Below, piece after piece: positions 9,174 through 18,280 of a DNA stretch of 64,000 nucleotides (its first letter is position 1; the number at the start of each line of letters is the position of its first letter). The notes under the pieces were generated by a model, which saw nothing but the letters and a program-made list of their open reading frames with translations, searched no databases and was not told the origin of the DNA. This DNA comes from Flavobacteriaceae bacterium F08102 (GTDB taxonomy: Bacteria; Bacteroidota; Bacteroidia; Flavobacteriales; Flavobacteriaceae), in NCBI GenBank assembly GCA_023015935.1, contig JALKAY010000005.1:1-64000 (forward strand), read 5' to 3'. A program made the translations under genes and the position numbers.

Positions 9174-10198
9174 AAAAAAAGATAGCAATACTGTTGAGTT
9201 TAGTCCTCATAATTGGCGTATTTTATGGATATACGTTGTATACCAGAATTTACAGCACTAATGTAACGGAAAACACCGCTATTTTTATTCCTACTAAAGC
9301 AAATTTTGACCAAGTTATTGAAATAGTCAAACCGCATATAAAAGATGTCAATGGATTTATATGGGTGGCCAAAAAGAAAAAATACCACCAATCTGTTAAA
9401 TCTGGAAAATTTGACATCAAGCAAGGAATGAATAACAATTCGCTGGTTAACCTTTTGCGAAGTGGAAAACAATCTACGGTAAACCTTACCTTTAACAATC
9501 AAGATAGTCTTGAAAAGTTATCAGGAAGACTCGCAGAGCAGTTAGAAATTGATTCATTAACTATTTTAACTGCCTTAACAGATCGAACTTTTTTAGCTGA
9601 AAACAACTTAGCTCCACAGGATGTATTAGGTATTTTTATTCCTAATTCCTATCAAGTTTATTGGAATACGAGTGCTGAAAAATTACGAGATAGAATGCTA
9701 CGGGAATACAAAAAATTCTGGAATGAAGAGCGTATGGCCAAAGCCAAAGCGTTAAATATGACGCCACATGAAGTGAGTACATTGGCTTCAATTGTTCAAA
9801 AAGAAACTTCAAAAGTAAGTGAGCGCCCAATAGTTGCTGGACTTTACCTCAACCGATTACGAGACGGATGGGCCTTGCAAGCAGATCCAACCATCATCTT
9901 TGCCCTAAAACAGAAAAACGGGCAAGATTTTAACGTAAAACGTGTACTAACGGCAGATCTAACAATTGATTCCCCGTATAATACATACAAAAATACGGGA
10001 CTCCCACCAAGCTTAATTTCTATGCCAGACATCTCGTCAATTGATGCAGTTTTAAACCCAAAGAAACACGATTATTACTATATGTGTGCAAGTGTAACCA
10101 ATATCGGTGCCCATGAATTTGCACGTACCTTAGCACAACACAATGTCAACGCTGCAAAATATCAACGATGGATATCTAAACAAGGCATCAACAGATAA
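9170..10198 (+). CDS. mltG: Endolytic murein transglycosylase MltG
   Basis: A membrane-anchored lytic transglycosylase that cuts nascent glycan strands and so sets their length. One N-terminal membrane segment (about 5-22) leads into a LysM-like region and the YceG/MltG domain. The catalytic glutamate is Glu212 in ASIVQKETSK, the expected family motif. The downstream signature ADPTIIFAL and the SPYNTYKNTGLPPSLI block are intact. It overlaps the acetyltransferase (ATGA) and abuts the next gene (TAATG). Its place beside dapF links two cell-wall functions. Confidence 0.95.
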   Translation: MKKKIAILLSLVLIIGVFYGYTLYTRIYSTNVTENTAIFIPTKANFDQVIEIVKPHIKDVNGFIWVAKKKKYHQSVKSGKFDIKQGMNNNSLVNLLRSGKQSTVNLTFNNQDSLEKLSGRLAEQLEIDSLTILTALTDRTFLAENNLAPQDVLGIFIPNSYQVYWNTSAEKLRDRMLREYKKFWNEERMAKAKALNMTPHEVSTLASIVQKETSKVSERPIVAGLYLNRLRDGWALQADPTIIFALKQKNGQDFNVKRVLTADLTIDSPYNTYKNTGLPPSLISMPDISSIDAVLNPKKHDYYYMCASVTNIGAHEFARTLAQHNVNAAKYQRWISKQGINR

Positions 10199-11118
10199 TG
10201 AAGCTGAAGCTTACAAAGGCACTCCTTTTAATTCTTTTTACCTCTACGTGTATTTGGAATAGTCAAGCCCAACAAACTTGGCTTCAAAAGGCTGATTCTT
10301 TAAATTCCAACCGATTAAAAACGGTGTATTTAACCGAAATCGCCCTAACCACAACGACGTTGATAGGCGTCCAACAATTGTGGTATGCAGGGTATCCAAA
10401 ATCCTCATTTCATACCATTAATGATACCAACCATTGGCTACAAATGGATAAAGTGGGACATGCTTTTAGTGCTTATTATATAGGAAAACTCGGTATGAAT
10501 TCGCTAGCTTGGGCAGGAGCCTCACCAAAATCGCAGATTCTTTATGGAGCAACCCTTGGTTTTGCTTTTCTAACGGCTGTTGAAATTATGGATGGATATT
10601 CAGCTGAATGGGGGTTTTCTGCTTCAGACCTTGTGGCTAATGCATTGGGTTCTGGTATTTTAATCGGACAAGCCTTGTGGTGGAAAGAACAACGAATTCA
10701 ATTCAAATACTCCTTTCATCAAACCCACTTTGCAACCATTCGTCCAGAACGCCTGGGTGAAAACTTGTTAGAACAAACATTAAAAGATTATAATGGTCAA
10801 ACCTATTGGCTTTCAATAAACTTATGGTCCTTCCATAAAACAAGTAAGCTGCCTAAATGGTTTAATGTAGCTTTTGGATATGGAGCCGAAGGTTTATTAT
10901 ACGGAGATCGTACATCCCAACCTTTACAAATAACCAACGACTACCCAGAAAGAGAACGACAATTTTACCTGAGTATTGATCTTGATTTAACCAAAATAAA
11001 AACGCAATCGAAATGGTTAAAAGCAGTATTTAATACATTAAATTTCATTAAAATTCCAGCACCAACCTTCCAAATTTCTACTAAAGGCAAACCAAAGCTT
11101 CACCTACTCTATTTCTAA
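10198..11118 (+). CDS. DUF2279 (YfiM-like) secreted or envelope protein
   Basis: A 306-residue protein with an N-terminal signal sequence (about 1-24, ending at QAQQ). The DUF2279 hallmark NHWLQMDKVGHAFSAYYIG lies in the first third, followed by hydrophobic, glycine-rich helices (GATLGFAFLTAVEIMDGYSAEWGFSASDLVANALGS), a pattern seen in YfiM-like proteins. The function of the family is unknown. The C-terminal part is strand-rich and ends in a phenylalanine, which would be compatible with an outer-membrane location (inference). It shares one base with the mltG stop and is the last gene of the dapF run. Confidence 0.8.
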   Translation: MKLKLTKALLLILFTSTCIWNSQAQQTWLQKADSLNSNRLKTVYLTEIALTTTTLIGVQQLWYAGYPKSSFHTINDTNHWLQMDKVGHAFSAYYIGKLGMNSLAWAGASPKSQILYGATLGFAFLTAVEIMDGYSAEWGFSASDLVANALGSGILIGQALWWKEQRIQFKYSFHQTHFATIRPERLGENLLEQTLKDYNGQTYWLSINLWSFHKTSKLPKWFNVAFGYGAEGLLYGDRTSQPLQITNDYPERERQFYLSIDLDLTKIKTQSKWLKAVFNTLNFIKIPAPTFQISTKGKPKLHLLYF

Positions 11119-11149
11119 CCACCTTATTTATACGTTGTTACATATTTCG

Positions 11150-11188
11150 TATCTTTGCAATGGCAATTAAATAAAAATCGTATCTTTG
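11150..11188 (+). promoter_or_regulatory. Two tandem TATCTTTG elements
   Basis: CGTATCTTTGC occurs twice within 40 nt (boxes at 11150-11157 and 11181-11188) upstream of the lysozyme-like gene. Each matches the Bacteroidota -7 element, so two start sites or a duplicated promoter are possible. The -33 TTG spacing is not ideal for either. Confidence 0.5.
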
Positions 11189-11232
11189 CCCGCTAAATTT
11201 ATCCAAACTATCGAATGGATTAAACTAATGAA

Positions 11233-11877
11233 ATGAAAAAGAAAGTTCTTAAGTTATCTGGGATAATTACGGTACTTTTTATCGTAACAACCGGATTTAA
11301 AAGTTGGACAAACGCTATTACGTCTAACAAAGTAGTGTATAATTTACCTTCGGTAAATTATTTTGCGACCGTTTCGCAAGAGAAACAAGAACCCGCTCCT
11401 TACACTCTAATTATGACTCCATTTACTGGAAATTCATTTGTAGGATTTAAGGAAGCTTTAGGCTTTAAAGAATCTCAAGGAAAATATCACGTTATCAACA
11501 CCTTGGGATATCTAGGAAAGTATCAGTTTGGGAAATCTACCCTCAAACGATTTAACATTCATAACACGAGCGAATTCTTAAAGGATTCTAAACTACAAGA
11601 AGATGCTTTTTTAGCCTTGTGTTCAGTAAATAAATGGATTTTAATACGTGATATTAAACGCTTTGTTGGTAAGCGCATCAACGGAACAATCATCACTGAA
11701 TCAGGCATCTTAGCCGCGGCTCATTTAGCTGGAGCAGGGAATGTAAAACGCTATTTACGAAGTTATGGTGCTGAAGAGTTTGAAGATGCTTACGGAACCA
11801 GCATAAAATACTATCTCAAAAAATTTGCAGGATTTGACACATCCATGGTCGAACCTAATAAAAAACCGGAACTATAG
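11233..11877 (+). CDS. Secreted lysozyme/transglycosylase-like protein
   Basis: A 214-residue protein with a signal or membrane segment near the N-terminus (about 6-24). The region 75-205 resembles lysozyme-like folds: FKEALGFKESQGKYHVINTLGY places a glutamate (in KESQG) where transglycosylases hold the catalytic acid, followed by GKYQFGKSTLKRF and AAAHLAGAGNV. Similar flavobacterial proteins are often labelled peptidoglycan-binding. Catalysis is plausible but unproven from sequence. It is monocistronic, with tandem -7 boxes upstream and a palindromic terminator downstream. Confidence 0.65.
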   Translation: MKKKVLKLSGIITVLFIVTTGFKSWTNAITSNKVVYNLPSVNYFATVSQEKQEPAPYTLIMTPFTGNSFVGFKEALGFKESQGKYHVINTLGYLGKYQFGKSTLKRFNIHNTSEFLKDSKLQEDAFLALCSVNKWILIRDIKRFVGKRINGTIITESGILAAAHLAGAGNVKRYLRSYGAEEFEDAYGTSIKYYLKKFAGFDTSMVEPNKKPEL

Positions 11878-11896
11878 CATCCTGTTAAACATACTA

Positions 11897-11922
11897 AAAT
11901 CCCCAACCTAGGTTGGGGATTT
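11897..11922. terminator. Palindromic terminator between the lysozyme-like and rsmI-like genes
   Basis: A perfect 26-bp palindrome (AAATCCCCAACC and its complement) lies 20 nt after the stop of the plus-strand gene. The following T tract is short on both sides. It probably serves the plus-strand gene and may also act on the minus strand. Confidence 0.7.
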
Positions 11923-12007
11923 ATAATTTAGCACTGTCCCAAATACATTCCATATTGACCGTCCATCAACCATAAATAAAAAACGAATCGAGTAAATTAT
12001 ATCTTAT

Positions 12008-12721
12008 TTATTTTTTATGAATAATAAAAATAGCAGGACGTTTATGAAAATGGGGCTTGTGTTTTTTCCAACGATCTACACTCATCGTTTTAATGTATTC
12101 TGTTTGAAGACTTATATCTACCGCAACACACAACAAGGTATTCCCTGACAAAACCTGGAGTAAATCGGCCAATAATTTGTCATTCCGATAAGGTGTTTCA
12201 ATAAAAATCTGTGATTGTTGAGTGTCTTTAGATAATTTTTCTAAGCGTTTTATGTGGTTTTTTCTAGCTGCTTTATCTATAGGTAAATAACCATTAAAGG
12301 CAAAATTTTGTCCGTTTAATCCAGAACTCATCATTGCCATTAAAATTGAAGATGGCCCTACTAAAGGAACGACTCGAATATTTTTTTCATGAGCCATTTG
12401 AACAATAGAAGCCCCTGGATCAGCTATAGCTGGAACGCCAGCTTCCGATAAAAGCCCTACATGTGCTCCTGTTTCACAAACATCTAAGTAATTTCGCGTT
12501 TCCATTTCCTCAGTAAACTTGTCGAGGAGAAATATATGTAAGGATGACTGTGACTTTTTAGGGGTAATTTTCTTGATAAACCTCCTTGCCGATTTTTCAT
12601 TTTCAACAATAAAATATTTTGTATTCTCTACAACTTGTCGAACTGAAATAGGCAACACCTCTAAAGGTTCAATTTCACCTAAGGTCGTAGGGATTAAATA
12701 CAATTTACCCTTATTTGACAT
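12008..12721 (-). CDS. SAM-dependent methyltransferase, tetrapyrrole-methylase fold (RsmI-like)
   Basis: A 237-residue protein of the YraL/RsmI branch of the tetrapyrrole-methylase superfamily, whose best-known member 2'-O-methylates C1402 of 16S rRNA. The signature LLSEAGVPAIADPGASIV and the VPLVGPSSILMAMMSSG block are present, and NYLDVCETGAHVGL precedes them. It diverges from canonical RsmI at the N-terminus (LIPTTLGEI instead of VATPIGNL), so it may be a paralogue with another substrate. It lies 2 nt behind the phosphatase gene, in an operon with dnaA. Confidence 0.8.
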   Translation of the reverse strand: MSNKGKLYLIPTTLGEIEPLEVLPISVRQVVENTKYFIVENEKSARRFIKKITPKKSQSSLHIFLLDKFTEEMETRNYLDVCETGAHVGLLSEAGVPAIADPGASIVQMAHEKNIRVVPLVGPSSILMAMMSSGLNGQNFAFNGYLPIDKAARKNHIKRLEKLSKDTQQSQIFIETPYRNDKLLADLLQVLSGNTLLCVAVDISLQTEYIKTMSVDRWKKHKPHFHKRPAIFIIHKK

Positions 12722-12723
12722 AC

Positions 12724-13170
12724 TTAACGTTTTTTAGCAATTATATCACAAGCTTTATCTAACATTTGAAAAACTTGTTCAAAGCCATCATCGTCATAAT
12801 AAGGATCAGGTACATCTACATTTTCGTTTGGAAACAATTCATTAAGAATCATTTTCACCTTATTTCGATCCTCTTCACTTTGCGCCATTCGTAAAACATC
12901 TCTTCGATTTGCATTATCCATTACATAAATAACATCAAATCGTTTAAAATCAGCCACACTGAATTGCCTACACCGTTGATTAGTAATATCAATTCCATAT
13001 TTTTGTGCAACGGCTATTGATCGGGCATCCGGTAAACTTCCAACGTGGTAACCTGCAGTCCCAGCTGAATCTATATAATATTCACGACTACTTACTTTAG
13101 ATTTTAGAATACCTTCCGCAAGTGGCGAACGACAAATATTGCCGAGGCAAACCATTAAGACACGTGTCAT
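12724..13170 (-). CDS. Low-molecular-weight protein tyrosine phosphatase
   Basis: A 148-residue cytoplasmic phosphatase. The P-loop CLGNICRS (Cys8, Arg14) is at the N-terminus and the general-acid DPYY loop is near residue 120. The partner is not known: these enzymes can act on tyrosine kinases of exopolysaccharide export or on phospho-arginine proteins, and no such gene is in the window. It lies 11 nt downstream of dnaA and 2 nt upstream of the methyltransferase gene, so it is probably co-transcribed. Confidence 0.92.
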   Translation of the reverse strand: MTRVLMVCLGNICRSPLAEGILKSKVSSREYYIDSAGTAGYHVGSLPDARSIAVAQKYGIDITNQRCRQFSVADFKRFDVIYVMDNANRRDVLRMAQSEEDRNKVKMILNELFPNENVDVPDPYYDDDGFEQVFQMLDKACDIIAKKR

Positions 13171-13181
13171 GACGGATTCGG

Positions 13182-14609
13182 TTAAAACGACAACTTTTTA
13201 GTAATATCGTCTACATACTTTCTGAATTGCTTGTCTGTTTCAGTTAAATTATCAACTGTTTTACAAGCGTGTAGTACGGTTGCGTGATCTCTTGAACCAA
13301 TTTGAGAACCAATACTCGCCAAAGAAGCTTTCGTCATTCGCTTTGCAAAATACATAGCGAGCTGACGCGCCTGAACAATATGACGCTTTCTCGTTTTAGA
13401 CTGTAACGTCGTTACATCCATTTCAAAATATTTCGAAACGACTTTTTGAATATAATCAATTGAAACCTCACGTTTTGTGTTTTTGACGAATTTATCAACA
13501 ATTTGCTTTGTTAATGACAGGGTAAATTCCTTTCGATTAAACGATGCTTGAGCAATCATAGAAATAAGCACTCCTTCTAATTCACGAACATTCGTTTTAA
13601 TATTTTTTGCGATATACTCTACAATTTCTTCGGGCATCTCCACACCATCTCTAAACAATTTCTTTTCTAAAATTGAAATTCTCGTTTCATAATCAGGCGG
13701 CATTAACTCTGCCGATAAGCCCCATTTAAAACGCGATAAAAGACGTTGTTCAATATCTTGCATATCAACAGGTGCCTTATCCGAAGTTAAAATAACCTGC
13801 TTTCCATTTTGATGTAAGTGATTGAAAATATGAAAGAATACATCCTGTGTTCCAGATTTACCAGATAAGAACTGTACATCATCCACTATTAACACATCAA
13901 TCATTTGATAAAAATGAATGAAATCATTTCGCGTATTCCCTTTAACAGAATCTATATATTGTTGCGTGAATTTTTCAGCAGAGATATATAAAACGGTCTT
14001 TTCGGGATATTTATCTTTTATTTCAACTCCAATTGCATGTGATAAATGCGTTTTACCTAAACCTACTCCTCCGTATATTAATAGTGGATTAAACGATGTG
14101 CCTCCTGGCTTATTGGCCACGGCTAAACTTGCCGAACGCGCCAAACGATTGGAGTCTCCTTCGATAAAACTATCAAAATTATAATTGGGATTTAATTGTG
14201 ATTCAATTTTTACTTTTTGAATACCAGGAATGATAAATGGATTTCTCAATTCCCTTTTATCAATCTCTAACGGAACGGTAATTCCTTGAGAATTAAACGG
14301 CTTTCTGTTAGAACTTGGTATTTTAACCGTGTGTGGGTTCTTACTGCTGTATGCATTCTCCATACGAACATCATACACCAATTTCGCATCTTCCCCTAAT
14401 TCTCTCACCAAAGCCACTCGAAGCAATTTAATATAATGCTCCTCTAGCCATTCGTAAAAAAATTTACTAGGCACTTGTATTGTCAACGCCTCACCGGTAA
14501 TTTTAATAGGTTTAATTGGTTCAAACCAAGTTTTATACGCTTGTGGTTTTATATTGTCCTGGATAAAAGACAAACAATTATTCCAAACTGATGTGGCAGT
14601 TTTACTCAT
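13182..14609 (-). CDS. dnaA: Chromosomal replication initiator protein DnaA
   Basis: DnaA binds origin DnaA boxes and melts the origin. The 475-residue product has the N-terminal helicase-loading domain (W9 to about 80), a linker, the AAA+ domain with Walker A GGVGLGKTH (about 180-188) and Walker B LIVDDVQFL. The C-terminal DNA-binding domain carries the signature GSRDHATVLHACKTV. The flanking intergenic region (14610-14778) has no cluster of DnaA boxes and dnaN is not adjacent, so the origin is probably not here. No clear TANNTTTG promoter is visible for it. Confidence 0.98.
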   Translation of the reverse strand: MSKTATSVWNNCLSFIQDNIKPQAYKTWFEPIKPIKITGEALTIQVPSKFFYEWLEEHYIKLLRVALVRELGEDAKLVYDVRMENAYSSKNPHTVKIPSSNRKPFNSQGITVPLEIDKRELRNPFIIPGIQKVKIESQLNPNYNFDSFIEGDSNRLARSASLAVANKPGGTSFNPLLIYGGVGLGKTHLSHAIGVEIKDKYPEKTVLYISAEKFTQQYIDSVKGNTRNDFIHFYQMIDVLIVDDVQFLSGKSGTQDVFFHIFNHLHQNGKQVILTSDKAPVDMQDIEQRLLSRFKWGLSAELMPPDYETRISILEKKLFRDGVEMPEEIVEYIAKNIKTNVRELEGVLISMIAQASFNRKEFTLSLTKQIVDKFVKNTKREVSIDYIQKVVSKYFEMDVTTLQSKTRKRHIVQARQLAMYFAKRMTKASLASIGSQIGSRDHATVLHACKTVDNLTETDKQFRKYVDDITKKLSF

Positions 14610-14778
14610 TCTTAGTTTTTAGTTTTGTTTGGTTAGACTATGGCAAGTATACTTGGGTTTTCTTGCAATAATTTAGAGATACAAAAATGTGAATATTTTT
14701 CATTAAAAAAAAATAAAAACACTGTTGATTCTTAACTTTTTTTTCAGTAAACTAACCCTCATTTTTATCTTCAAAAAT

Positions 14779-15183
14779 ATGCTTACACATGAAATACAAT
14801 TCAGAGTTCGTTATGCAGAAACTGATCAAATGAGCTTTGTTTATTATGGTAACTACGCCCAATATTTTGAATTAGGACGTGTTGAATGGCTACGTAAGCT
14901 AGGACTCTCCTACAAAACAATGGAAGAGTCTGGGATCATGCTTCCAGTGGTGAATTTAAACATAAATTATCATAAACCAGCAAAATACGACGATTTATTG
15001 AGACTTGAAACTACCTTAGTTAAACTACCTACCGTAAAAATAGTATTTGACTATAAGCTGTACAATGAAGCAAACGAACTATTAACAACTGCCCAAACCA
15101 CATTGGTATTTGTTAATATCGAGACGAACAAACCCACAAAAGCACCAGTTGAATTATTAACAAAACTAGAAAATGCCTTTTAA
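14779..15183 (+). CDS. Acyl-CoA thioesterase, YbgC/4-hydroxybenzoyl-CoA type
   Basis: A hot-dog fold thioesterase of 134 residues. I start at the ATG at 14779 (MLTHEIQFRVRYAETDQM), which matches the family N-terminus; a TTG at 14725 would add an unrelated hydrophobic stretch. The catalytic aspartate lies in YAETDQMSFVYYGNY. The acyl substrate is unknown; YbgC-like enzymes act on short acyl-CoA or acyl-ACP. The 3' end overlaps the convergent YigZ gene by 4 nt. Confidence 0.85.
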   Translation: MLTHEIQFRVRYAETDQMSFVYYGNYAQYFELGRVEWLRKLGLSYKTMEESGIMLPVVNLNINYHKPAKYDDLLRLETTLVKLPTVKIVFDYKLYNEANELLTTAQTTLVFVNIETNKPTKAPVELLTKLENAF

Positions 15184-15776
15184 GACACACAATGAATTTT
15201 AGCCAAGCGCGTACTTTTCAATGCTTTTTTAAGTTCCTCACTTAACGATGTTCGAATAGCTACAGTAAATTCACAATGAAGTTCCATTTTTCTTTGAAGA
15301 ATTTCAGCTTCATACTCATTGAGCACTCGTAAAACCTTATCCATTGCAGGATAATCAAAAACAATGGTAAAATACTGATCAATTGTTTTTTCCACAATCT
15401 TAGCCGCAGAAAGACTCTGCTGAGCTGCATTTTTATAAGCCGTTACCAATCCTCCAACACCCAATTTAGTTCCACCAAAATAACGAACCACAACCACTAA
15501 AACACGATCTACATTATATGACAAAAGCTGACCATAAATAGGTTGACCGGCTGAATTATTAGGCTCTCCATCATCATTCGCCCTAAACACATCCCCTATT
15601 TTCCACGCATAACACCAATGACGTGCCTTGTGATGCTCTTCTTTTAACGCATCAACAATCTCTTTCACCTCTTTTTCATTCCTTATCGGATAAGCATACC
15701 CATAAAACTTACTTCCACGATCTTTATATAAGGTCGGCAAGGTAGGTTTAGCGATGGTCAAATAACTATCAATCAT
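15180..15776 (-). CDS. IMPACT (YigZ/UPF0029) family protein
   Basis: A 198-residue protein related to YigZ and to the eukaryotic translation regulator IMPACT. The conserved segments DGEPNNSAGQPIYGQL and RYFGGTKLGVGGLVTAY are present, followed by the small DUF1949-type C-terminal domain. The molecular role in bacteria is unclear. It overlaps the 3' end of ribD by 8 nt, so the two are co-transcribed. Confidence 0.88.
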   Translation of the reverse strand: MIDSYLTIAKPTLPTLYKDRGSKFYGYAYPIRNEKEVKEIVDALKEEHHKARHWCYAWKIGDVFRANDDGEPNNSAGQPIYGQLLSYNVDRVLVVVVRYFGGTKLGVGGLVTAYKNAAQQSLSAAKIVEKTIDQYFTIVFDYPAMDKVLRVLNEYEAEILQRKMELHCEFTVAIRTSLSEELKKALKSTRLAKIHCVS

Positions 15777-16815
15777 TATAGCGTTTAAATACTAAAAATT
15801 CATTATTTATGAGGGTTCGCGTGGTAGCACCCACGTTCTTTATCACAGGGGCCTCCAACCCCTTTTCAAATCTTACATCACCTTTAAATACATATGCTTC
15901 ATCCCATAATTCAGCATCGATAAATGTCTGTAATGTTTGAGCTCCTCCTTCTATCAGGATTGATTGAATTCCCAGACGATAAAGCTGATTTCCTATTTGG
16001 TGTGCGATGGATTGTTGAAAATCAATCACTATATACTGAGCCACCTCCGTATCCTCCCTATTTTGTTCTGTAAAAACAAGTACTTTTCCCCCTCCATTAA
16101 ACACTGCTGCATCGTTTGGAACTTTAAGCGATCTATCAATGATTACCTTGACTGGATTTTGCCCTGCCCAAGTCCGCACCGTTAGACTGGGATTATCATT
16201 AAGCACAGTGGTTGTACCCACCAAAATAGCTTGCTCCTCTGCTCGAAATTGATGGACCATTTGTTGCGCATACACATTACTAATCCAATACGGCCCCACC
16301 ACTGCTTGTGCGCGATCTCTATCAAAATATCCATCCATAGTTTCCGCCCATTTTAAACGAATAAAAGGTCTTTTTTCACGTTGAAATGTAAAAAATCGCC
16401 GATTTAATTCAATGCATTCTGCCCTCAACACACCCACTTCAACCTCAATTCCGGCCGCTCTTAATTGACTAATCCCACTCCCATTTACAACTTCGTTTGG
16501 ATCTACACAACCTACAACCACTTTTTTAAATCCGTAGGTTTTAATTAAATTGGTACAAGGAGGCGTTTTTCCCGTATGACTACAAGGCTCTAAACTTACA
16601 TACAAGGTAGACTCCTTAAGTAAACCCTTGTTTTTCACACTTTTAATCGCATTAACTTCAGCATGCGCCCCCCCATAGGGAGAAGTAAAGCCCTCCCCAA
16701 TAATACGTTCATTATGCACAATTACGCAACCTACCATCGGATTTGGTCGAGTGTACCCCAAACCTTTTTTTGCTAACTGCAAACAGCGATTTATGTATTT
16801 TTCTTGTATATTCAC
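15769..16815 (-). CDS. ribD: Bifunctional riboflavin biosynthesis deaminase/reductase RibD
   Basis: RibD performs the second and third steps of riboflavin synthesis: deamination of the pyrimidine, then reduction of the ribose. The deaminase zinc site is visible as HAEVNAI and EPCSHTGKTPPC, and the reductase domain follows from about residue 150 (RPFIRLKWAETMDG). I choose GTG at 16815 (MNIQEKYINRCLQLAKKG), because the frame extended to 16905 would overlap the divergent gene and add unrelated sequence. A TATTTTTG element ends 4 nt before this GTG, so the mRNA may be leaderless. The 348-residue length is normal. Confidence 0.95.
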   Translation of the reverse strand: MNIQEKYINRCLQLAKKGLGYTRPNPMVGCVIVHNERIIGEGFTSPYGGAHAEVNAIKSVKNKGLLKESTLYVSLEPCSHTGKTPPCTNLIKTYGFKKVVVGCVDPNEVVNGSGISQLRAAGIEVEVGVLRAECIELNRRFFTFQREKRPFIRLKWAETMDGYFDRDRAQAVVGPYWISNVYAQQMVHQFRAEEQAILVGTTTVLNDNPSLTVRTWAGQNPVKVIIDRSLKVPNDAAVFNGGGKVLVFTEQNREDTEVAQYIVIDFQQSIAHQIGNQLYRLGIQSILIEGGAQTLQTFIDAELWDEAYVFKGDVRFEKGLEAPVIKNVGATTRTLINNEFLVFKRYND

Positions 16816-16819
16816 CACG

Positions 16820-16827
16820 CAAAAATA
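16820..16827 (-). promoter_or_regulatory. -7 element of ribD, 4 nt before the GTG
   Basis: TATTTTTG on the minus strand ends four bases before the chosen GTG start. It supports the shorter ribD start and predicts a leaderless transcript. Confidence 0.5.
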
Positions 16828-16852
16828 AGATTTTAAAATCAGGGTACGAGGT

Positions 16853-17329
16853 ATGTTAATTAGAAAAATTGAACCTAAGGACAACACACAGATCCGAAAA
16901 ATCATTCAAACCACAATTGTTGAATTTGGTCTACCCACGATTGGTACGGCTTACGAAGATGAAGACACCTTACACATGTATGAAGCTTACCAACAAGAGC
17001 GAAGCGTTTATTTTGTTCTAGAAGATAACGAACGTATCTTGGGAGGTGGCGGAATAAAACCATTACGCAATGAAGCAGAAACGATCTGTGAATTACAAAA
17101 GATGTATTTTACTCCCTTAGCCCGAGGGAAGGGATATGGTCGATTAATGATGGATACATGCCTTTCAGCTGCGAAGGAGATGGGCTACAAACAATGCTAT
17201 ATAGAAACTGACGCAAGAATGAAAGCCGCCATTCACTTATACAAAGATTTCGGATTTAAACACTTAGAAAAACCGATGGGAGGTACAGGTCATTATTCTT
17301 GTGAAATATGGATGCTAAAAACATTTTAA
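16853..17329 (+). CDS. GNAT N-acetyltransferase
   Basis: A 158-residue acetyltransferase. The acetyl-CoA binding motif A is ARGKGYGRLMMDTCL, preceded by the ELQKMYF strand and followed by IETDARMKAAIHLYKDFGF. The substrate is not assignable. It is divergent from ribD with 37 nt between starts, and its stop codon touches the TTG start of prmC, so the two are translated together. Confidence 0.85.
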   Translation: MLIRKIEPKDNTQIRKIIQTTIVEFGLPTIGTAYEDEDTLHMYEAYQQERSVYFVLEDNERILGGGGIKPLRNEAETICELQKMYFTPLARGKGYGRLMMDTCLSAAKEMGYKQCYIETDARMKAAIHLYKDFGFKHLEKPMGGTGHYSCEIWMLKTF

Positions 17330-18187
17330 TTGAAAATAAAGGACTATCAACAACGGTTTGAAACCGAACTAATAACGCTTTATGCTATTGAAGAAATAAA
17401 AAGTTTTTTCAATTTACTAACCGCACATTTTTTTAACCTATCTCGTGTCGATCTTGCCCTTACACCTAACCTTTCAATTACCGACACAGATATTCAACGC
17501 CTAAATAACGCATTATATCGATTAAAAAATCACGAACCCATTCAATATATTATCGGAAGTACATCCTTCTTTGGACTCCCTTTTAAAGTGAACCAAAACG
17601 TACTCATTCCAAGACCTGAAACCGAAGAATTGGTTGCATGGATACTAAACGAATACCCCTCAGACCAAGAAATAGTTATTTTAGAAATTGGGACCGGCAG
17701 CGGATGTATATCCATCAGTCTTGCACATCACCTACCCAAAGCTAAAATCATAGCCATTGATATTTCAGAAAGCGCCTTAAATCTCGCCGAGAGCAATGCA
17801 AAATTAAATCATGTTGCGGTTCAATTTTCACTAAAAGATATTTTAAACGATCAACATTTTGACAATCTCAAAGTCGACTTAATTGTGAGTAACCCACCGT
17901 ATGTCCGAACGATGGAACAATCTGAAATGCAAGAAAATGTTTTAGCCTTCGAACCCCATATTGCACTTTTTGTCGAAGATGACGACCCACTTCTCTTTTA
18001 CAGAGCTATCCTTGAAGTTGCCAAAAACACACTTCAAGAACACGGAAAAATATTTGTAGAAATTAACCAATATTTAAGTAATGAAACCGCTATTTTATTT
18101 GAAGAACATGGATTCAATACTACGCTACGAGACGACCTCAACTCAAATCCTCGAATGATTAAAGCAGAACAACATCCACATCCATAA
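17330..18187 (+). CDS. prmC: Peptide chain release factor N5-glutamine methyltransferase
   Basis: PrmC methylates the GGQ glutamine of release factors RF1 and RF2. The 285-residue protein has a helical N-terminal substrate domain, the RPETEELVAWIL segment, the SAM-binding LEIGTGSGCISISLA, and the catalytic NPPY in DLIVSNPPYVRTMEQSEM. The start is TTG, directly after the TAA of the previous gene, giving MKIKDYQQRFETEL, which suits the family. No ATG lies nearby in frame. Confidence 0.95.
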   Translation: MKIKDYQQRFETELITLYAIEEIKSFFNLLTAHFFNLSRVDLALTPNLSITDTDIQRLNNALYRLKNHEPIQYIIGSTSFFGLPFKVNQNVLIPRPETEELVAWILNEYPSDQEIVILEIGTGSGCISISLAHHLPKAKIIAIDISESALNLAESNAKLNHVAVQFSLKDILNDQHFDNLKVDLIVSNPPYVRTMEQSEMQENVLAFEPHIALFVEDDDPLLFYRAILEVAKNTLQEHGKIFVEINQYLSNETAILFEEHGFNTTLRDDLNSNPRMIKAEQHPHP

Positions 18188-18268
18188 ATACAGGAGCAAT
18201 GAGAAAATTTACTTTAAACACTCTTCGATTACCCCGGATAACCCCTCGTAAATTCACTTACAAAACCA

Positions 18269-18276
18269 TATCTTTG
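18269..18276 (+). promoter_or_regulatory. -7 element of trmD, 4 nt before the ATG
   Basis: TATCTTTG ends four bases before the trmD ATG, again predicting a leaderless mRNA. It lies in a 93-nt gap after prmC, so trmD need not depend on readthrough. Confidence 0.55.
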
Positions 18277-18280
18277 CAAC

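Noticed and set aside
14610-14778. Origin of replication next to dnaA
   Set aside because: No cluster of DnaA boxes (TTATCCACA-like) and no dnaN neighbour. The only TTATCCACA-like string seen is inside rluD at about 46046.
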